Source: JBHENC01 sp051000345
Lineage (GTDB): Bacteria > Acidobacteriota > Blastocatellia > Pyrinomonadales > Pyrinomonadaceae
NCBI GenBank assembly: GCA_051000345.1
Contig: JBPCOJ010000106.1
Span: forward strand, 1 to 64,000
Direction: 5' to 3'
Length of the DNA stretch: 64,000 nt
Positions within the stretch are counted from its first letter, which is position 1. Every line of letters starts with the position of its first letter. Position numbers and translations under genes: made by a program. Positions 60,449 through 64,000 of the stretch are shown one piece after another. The notes below the pieces were generated by a model, which saw nothing but the letters and a program-made list of their open reading frames with translations, did no database searches and was not told the origin of the DNA.

Positions 60449-62569
60449 ATGGCGACGGCTCTAAAAACACGCGAGTATAAAGGTCTCGACCGCGAGCAGA
60501 TGATTTCCATCTATCGCACGATGTATTTATCGAGGCGCATCGACGACAAAGAGATTCAATTAAAAGGCCAGAACAAAATCTTTTTTCAAATCAGCGGCGC
60601 GGGGCATGAGGCCGTGCTCGTTGCGGCGGCAATGGCTTTGAAGCCCGCTTACGATTGGTTTTACCCATACTACCGTGACCGCGCGCTTTGTTTGCAACTC
60701 GGCATGACGCCGCTCGAACAACTCCTTTCGGCAGTCGGCGCGGAAGCAGACCCGAATTCGCACGGGCGACAAATGCCTTCGCACTGGGGACACACGGAAC
60801 TGAATATCGTTTCGCAGTCTTCGCCGACCGGCACGCAGTTTCTGCAAGCCGTCGGCTGCGCTGAAGCGGGTTATCGCGCAACGCTCGTCGAAGAATTGCA
60901 ATCGCTCGTCAAAGGTTTTCAGAAAGACGAAGTCGTGTACGTTTCGACAGGCGACGGCACGACGAGCGAAGGCGAATTCTGGGAAGCTTTGAACACGGCA
61001 TCGAACTTGAAATTGCCCGTGCTGTTTCTCGTCGAAGACAACGGCTATGCCATCAGCGTGCCCGTCGAAGTGCAAACGGCGGGCGGCGATATTTCCAAAC
61101 TCGTCGCAGGTTTCCCGGATTTATACATTCAAAAATGCGACGGCACAGACCCGATTGAATCGCTCGAAACTCTGCGCCGCGCCGTTGATTATTGCCGCGC
61201 GCGCAAAGGCCCCGCGTTCGTACATGCGCAAGTGATTCGCCCGTATTCGCATTCGCTTTCCGACGACGAAAAACTTTATCGCCCGGATGAAGAACGCACT
61301 TCGGATGCGGAACGCGATCCCGTCAAACGCTTCGGCGCGCTGCTTATCGAAGAAGAATTTTTGACGCAGGACGAGTTGCAAAAAATCAAAGATGAAGTTG
61401 ACCGCGAAGTCTTGGAAGCCGCAGACCTCGCGCTCTTAAGCCCGCAGCCTGCGCCGGAAACGGCAACGCAATTTGTTTACTCGCCGGACGTCGATCCGAC
61501 GGCAAAAGAATTCGATTCCGAAGAAGGCGCGGAGCTTTCCGGCAACGCTGGCACGATGGTCGATCTCATCAATCGCTGCTTGCATACGGAGATGGCGCGC
61601 GATAATCGCATCATCGTCTTCGGCGAAGACGTGGCGGATGTTTCGCGCGAAGAGAACTTGGAAAAAGTGAAGGGTAAGGGCGGCGTCTTTAAGGTGACGG
61701 CGAACTTGCAAAGAAAGTTCGGCAGCGCGCGTGTCTTTAATTCGCCGCTCGCCGAAGCCAACATTATCGGGCGCGCCATCGGCATGGCGACGCGCGGCTT
61801 AAAGCCCGTCGTCGAGATTCAATTCTTCGATTATATCTGGCCTGCTTATCATCAACTGCGCAACGAAATGGCGTTGATGCGCTGGCGCTCGGCGGGAGAT
61901 TTCAGCTGTCCTGTCGTGGTGCGCGTGCCTGTCGGCGGCTACTTGAAGGGCGGCGCAATTTATCACTCGCAATCCGGCGACACGCTGTTCACGCATATTC
62001 CCGGCTTGCGCGTCGTTTATCCTTCAACTGCTTTGGATGCCAACGGACTTCTGCGCACGGCGATTCGCACGGACGATCCCGTAATCTTTCTCGAGCACAA
62101 ACATCTCTATCGTCAGGCGTACAACAAATCGCAGTATCCGCCCGACGATTTTATGATTCCGTTCGGCAAAGCAAAGACGGTGCGCGAAGGCACGGACATT
62201 TCCATTATCACCTTCGGCGCGCTCGTCCAGCGCTCCATCGTTGCCGCCAAGCAAGCCGAGCAGCAGCAAGGCATCAGCGTCGAAGTCTTAGACCTGCGAA
62301 CACTCGCGCCCTATGATTGGGAAGCAATCGTCGCCACCGTGAAAAAGACCGGCAAGGTTATCATCGCGCACGAAGACGCGCTCTCGTTCGGCTACGGCGC
62401 GGAGATGGCGGCGCGCATCGCAGATGAATTGTTTGAATATCTGGACGCACCCGTTCGCCGCGTCGCCGCACTCGATACTTTCGTCGCCTATGCGCCGCAA
62501 CTCGAAGACGCGATTCTGCCGCAAGTCAACGACGTCGCACAGGCGATCACACAGCTTTATAAGTATTAA
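60449..62569 (+). CDS. Fused alpha-beta E1 component, 2-oxoacid dehydrogenase
   Basis: 706 residues. Residues 1-350 are an E1-alpha chain: FFQISGAGHEAVLVAAAMAL, SHGRQMPSHWGH and the thiamine-diphosphate motif STGDGTTSEGEFWEALNTAS...DNGYAIS. After a linker (about 340-375) an E1-beta chain runs to the end: MVDLINRCLHTEMARDNRII, VFGEDVADVS, PVVEIQFFDYIWPAYHQLRN and DLRTLAPYDWEAIVATVKKT. Normally two genes, here one fusion, as in several acidobacteria, Bacteroidetes and others. It most likely decarboxylates branched-chain 2-oxoacids or pyruvate with lipoyl-E2; no E2/E3 genes are adjacent. Confidence 0.92.
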   Translation: MATALKTREYKGLDREQMISIYRTMYLSRRIDDKEIQLKGQNKIFFQISGAGHEAVLVAAAMALKPAYDWFYPYYRDRALCLQLGMTPLEQLLSAVGAEADPNSHGRQMPSHWGHTELNIVSQSSPTGTQFLQAVGCAEAGYRATLVEELQSLVKGFQKDEVVYVSTGDGTTSEGEFWEALNTASNLKLPVLFLVEDNGYAISVPVEVQTAGGDISKLVAGFPDLYIQKCDGTDPIESLETLRRAVDYCRARKGPAFVHAQVIRPYSHSLSDDEKLYRPDEERTSDAERDPVKRFGALLIEEEFLTQDELQKIKDEVDREVLEAADLALLSPQPAPETATQFVYSPDVDPTAKEFDSEEGAELSGNAGTMVDLINRCLHTEMARDNRIIVFGEDVADVSREENLEKVKGKGGVFKVTANLQRKFGSARVFNSPLAEANIIGRAIGMATRGLKPVVEIQFFDYIWPAYHQLRNEMALMRWRSAGDFSCPVVVRVPVGGYLKGGAIYHSQSGDTLFTHIPGLRVVYPSTALDANGLLRTAIRTDDPVIFLEHKHLYRQAYNKSQYPPDDFMIPFGKAKTVREGTDISIITFGALVQRSIVAAKQAEQQQGISVEVLDLRTLAPYDWEAIVATVKKTGKVIIAHEDALSFGYGAEMAARIADELFEYLDAPVRRVAALDTFVAYAPQLEDAILPQVNDVAQAITQLYKY

Positions 62570-62600
62570 TTTTTCCCGATAAAGATACACGGTAAAGATA

Positions 62601-62637
62601 AAAGAGAGGCAGCCGGATTAACGGCTGCTTCTCTTTT
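62601..62637 (+). terminator. Terminator after the E1 fusion gene
   Basis: GCAGCCG/CGGCTGC plus outer AAAGAGA/TCTCTTT pairs around a 6-base loop, followed by TTTTTCT. Confidence 0.75.
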
Positions 62638-62733
62638 TCTGCGGGATAATTCTGATGCGAAAACGTCGTTATTCTCTCCGTCAGCAATGACACTTCCATA
62701 GCGATTTTCGATTGCGCACGAGGCAAAAATAAT

Positions 62734-62809
62734 TGTAGGGGCAGCAGCTTGTCCCTGCCCGCCTTGCGATTCCACAAAGCACGGGCAGGGACAAGCCGCT
62801 GCCCCTACA
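62734..62809. repeat. Palindromic dispersed repeat, copy 2 (76 bp)
   Basis: Same outer arms as copy 1 at 40574 (TGTAGGGGCAG...CTGCCCCTACA) and the internal GGGCAGGGACAAGCC, with a different loop. Confidence 0.75.
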
Positions 62810-62939
62810 TAACACAATCGCCTAAGCCAACGAAAATCTTATCTCAAGTCGGCGCATTGCCGTACACTCAATGTATTGTTATACGTCGTTTCGCGCGCTT
62901 TTATAGGAATTCTTGGGCAATTTACTTAAGTTTTGCAAA

Positions 62940-62955
62940 CGGCATAATCCTTGCT
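62940..62955 (+). promoter_or_regulatory. Sigma-54-like promoter of the last gene
   Basis: CGGCATAATCCTTGCT: GG and GC exactly 10 bases apart, TTGCT at -12, one mismatch in the -24 TGGCA. It lies about 70 bases before the ATG at 63024. Confidence 0.4.
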
Positions 62956-63023
62956 CTATGCTGTATCGAAATCTGTTACTTCTCTCCCGACGACATAAAT
63001 TCTAAAAAAAGGAAATCAAACAA

Positions 63024-63998
63024 ATGAAGAAACAACTACTTTGTATCGCGGGCAGTTTTACTCTTTCGCTAGTCGCTGCTGGCGCGACGCTTGCGCAAGA
63101 TACAATGCCACAGCAGCAGACCACTACCACAACCACCACACAGACAACTCAAACAACCCAAAACGCTGACGGCAGCTATACGGTAATTCAGTATCCGACG
63201 GACAAGGAAGTGATGGTCAATCTCTCGCCGACGACGATGATTCCCGGCGCTTCCGGCACAGCAAAGATTATGCGCAGCGGCACGAGCACCGCCGTCGATC
63301 TTAATCTGATAGGCTTGACCGGCGACACAACCGGCTACAATGTTTATGCCGTTGATTCATCGGGCAAAGCTACTTTACTCGGCCCCGTGACGGTTGATAA
63401 CGGCACAGCGAAACTGACCACGACAACGCCGCTCGACAAGTTTATGCTGGTGCTCTCGCCCGAAGCGAATCTGACGACAGTCGGCGCGAACAACAACGTC
63501 GTGTTGCGCAGTGCAGTACCCGAAGGTTTTGCGGTTGTGCCTGTCGCGCAAAGCGGCCCGAAGGATGGCGCGCCCATTGGCGAACGCGTCGTAGCGACCA
63601 CTACGGCGGGCGCAACTTCTGTTTATAACGCTCCGCTGCTCGGCATTCCTAACTTTCGTCGCGGCACGGACACGCACCTCAAAGTAAGATTTGCGGGCGC
63701 AATGTCAGGCACGCGCGCCAATGTTTTTCTAGAGCCGCGCAAAGACGGCCCGACTGAAATCAAGATGCGTTTCCACGATCTTAAACTCGCTCCGGCGAAT
63801 TCCAGACTGATTCTGTGGGCGGTTGCTCCCGATAACACCTACACAAAAATCGGTCAGGTAATTAACACGGGCGGACGCAACGAAACGGAAATCAAAGGCG
63901 AAACAGCGCTCAAGGATTTCGGCCTCTTCGTAACTGCCGAAACCACCGACGCACCTTCGCCGACAAGCCCGATTGTCGGAACCATCGTCGTTCGTTAA
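63024..63998 (+). CDS. Exported Thr-rich protein of unknown function
   Basis: 324 residues, AAGGA upstream of the ATG. Signal peptide (MKKQLLCIAGSFTLSLVAAG, cleavage near TLAQ), then a Thr/Gln-rich low-complexity stretch (residues 31-48). The remainder is beta-rich and looks like two related halves (VNLSPTTMIPGASGTAKIMR at about 68 and HLKVRFAGAMSGTRANVFLE at about 222), each followed by a TxYNVYAVDSS or LILWAVAPDNTYTKIG segment, suggesting an internal duplication. Probably periplasmic or extracellular. No family recognised. It ends 2 bp before the window edge. Confidence 0.75.
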   Translation: MKKQLLCIAGSFTLSLVAAGATLAQDTMPQQQTTTTTTTQTTQTTQNADGSYTVIQYPTDKEVMVNLSPTTMIPGASGTAKIMRSGTSTAVDLNLIGLTGDTTGYNVYAVDSSGKATLLGPVTVDNGTAKLTTTTPLDKFMLVLSPEANLTTVGANNNVVLRSAVPEGFAVVPVAQSGPKDGAPIGERVVATTTAGATSVYNAPLLGIPNFRRGTDTHLKVRFAGAMSGTRANVFLEPRKDGPTEIKMRFHDLKLAPANSRLILWAVAPDNTYTKIGQVINTGGRNETEIKGETALKDFGLFVTAETTDAPSPTSPIVGTIVVR

Positions 63999-64000
63999 GC

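Overview
The window (64 kb, GC-rich with AT-richer gaps) looks like a chromosomal segment of a Gram-negative acidobacterium, probably class Blastocatellia. The reasons are an Oar-like TonB-dependent receptor with a carboxypeptidase-type N-terminal domain, an SBBP-repeat/Calx-beta/DUF4214 surface protein, heptose-LPS genes, a DnaK-DnaJ-HspR cluster and many exported proteins with no recognisable family. This placement is inference from gene content; no rRNA or tRNA gene was seen.

Layout. 1-3.0 kb: small membrane proteins, an ICMT-like methyltransferase fused to a CxxC thiol domain, and a zinc-ribbon membrane protein. 3.3-9.5 kb: a minus-strand prkA operon (PrkA kinase, alpha/beta hydrolase, YhbH/YeaH, coiled-coil protein, SpoVR), preceded by a strong promoter and a rod-shaped RNA candidate. 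9.9-11.6 kb: truB and recX, divergent. 11.7-17.1 kb: an accessory island with the SBBP surface protein, a 5'-truncated TPR/Fis-HTH regulator, a 70-residue exported peptide carrying two copies of GIIHTG, and two related 58-bp hairpin elements. 17.2-25.4 kb: alaS, peptidoglycan-binding and lytic transglycosylase genes, a REC/degenerate-GGDEF/REC protein, a zinc-ribbon PH-domain protein and an exported protein. 25.4-25.9 kb: a gene-free stretch with repeated C-rich/G-rich hairpin loops and a perfect terminator palindrome. 25.9-36.4 kb: minus-strand metabolism and envelope genes (class V aminotransferase, asparaginase, glycosyltransferase, 3D-domain protein, a DapF-like protein lacking both catalytic cysteines, PBP4-type carboxypeptidase, heptose kinase, GT9 heptosyltransferase, Trm112-like protein). 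36.7-40.4 kb: an unknown Cys-cluster protein, a PATAN-domain protein, and a c-di-GMP pair (HD-GYP, then GGDEF) behind a sigma-54-like promoter. 40.7-44.1 kb: the TonB-dependent receptor. 44.4-48.3 kb: dnaK-dnaJ-hspR with a HAIR-like operator overlapping the dnaK promoter. 48.4-56.5 kb: pgsA, phosphoesterases, an MBL-fold nuclease, membrane proteins and a GT-C enzyme. 56.8-64 kb: acyl-CoA dehydrogenase, a TPR protein, a large exported helical protein, a fused E1 alpha/beta dehydrogenase and an exported Thr-rich protein.

The strongest candidate for something undescribed is the 11.7-17.1 kb island. The hexapeptide GIIHTG occurs twice in a small exported peptide, with its own promoter and ribosome site. 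It occurs once more, with different codons, in an inter-repeat loop of the nearby SBBP surface protein, and a TPR/HTH regulator lies between them. This resembles the parts list of a peptide-signalling system, but function is inferred only. Secondary candidates are the double Cys-to-Ser DapF-like protein, the GGGGGA-loop RNA candidate at 25.4-25.65 kb and the rod-shaped RNA upstream of prkA.
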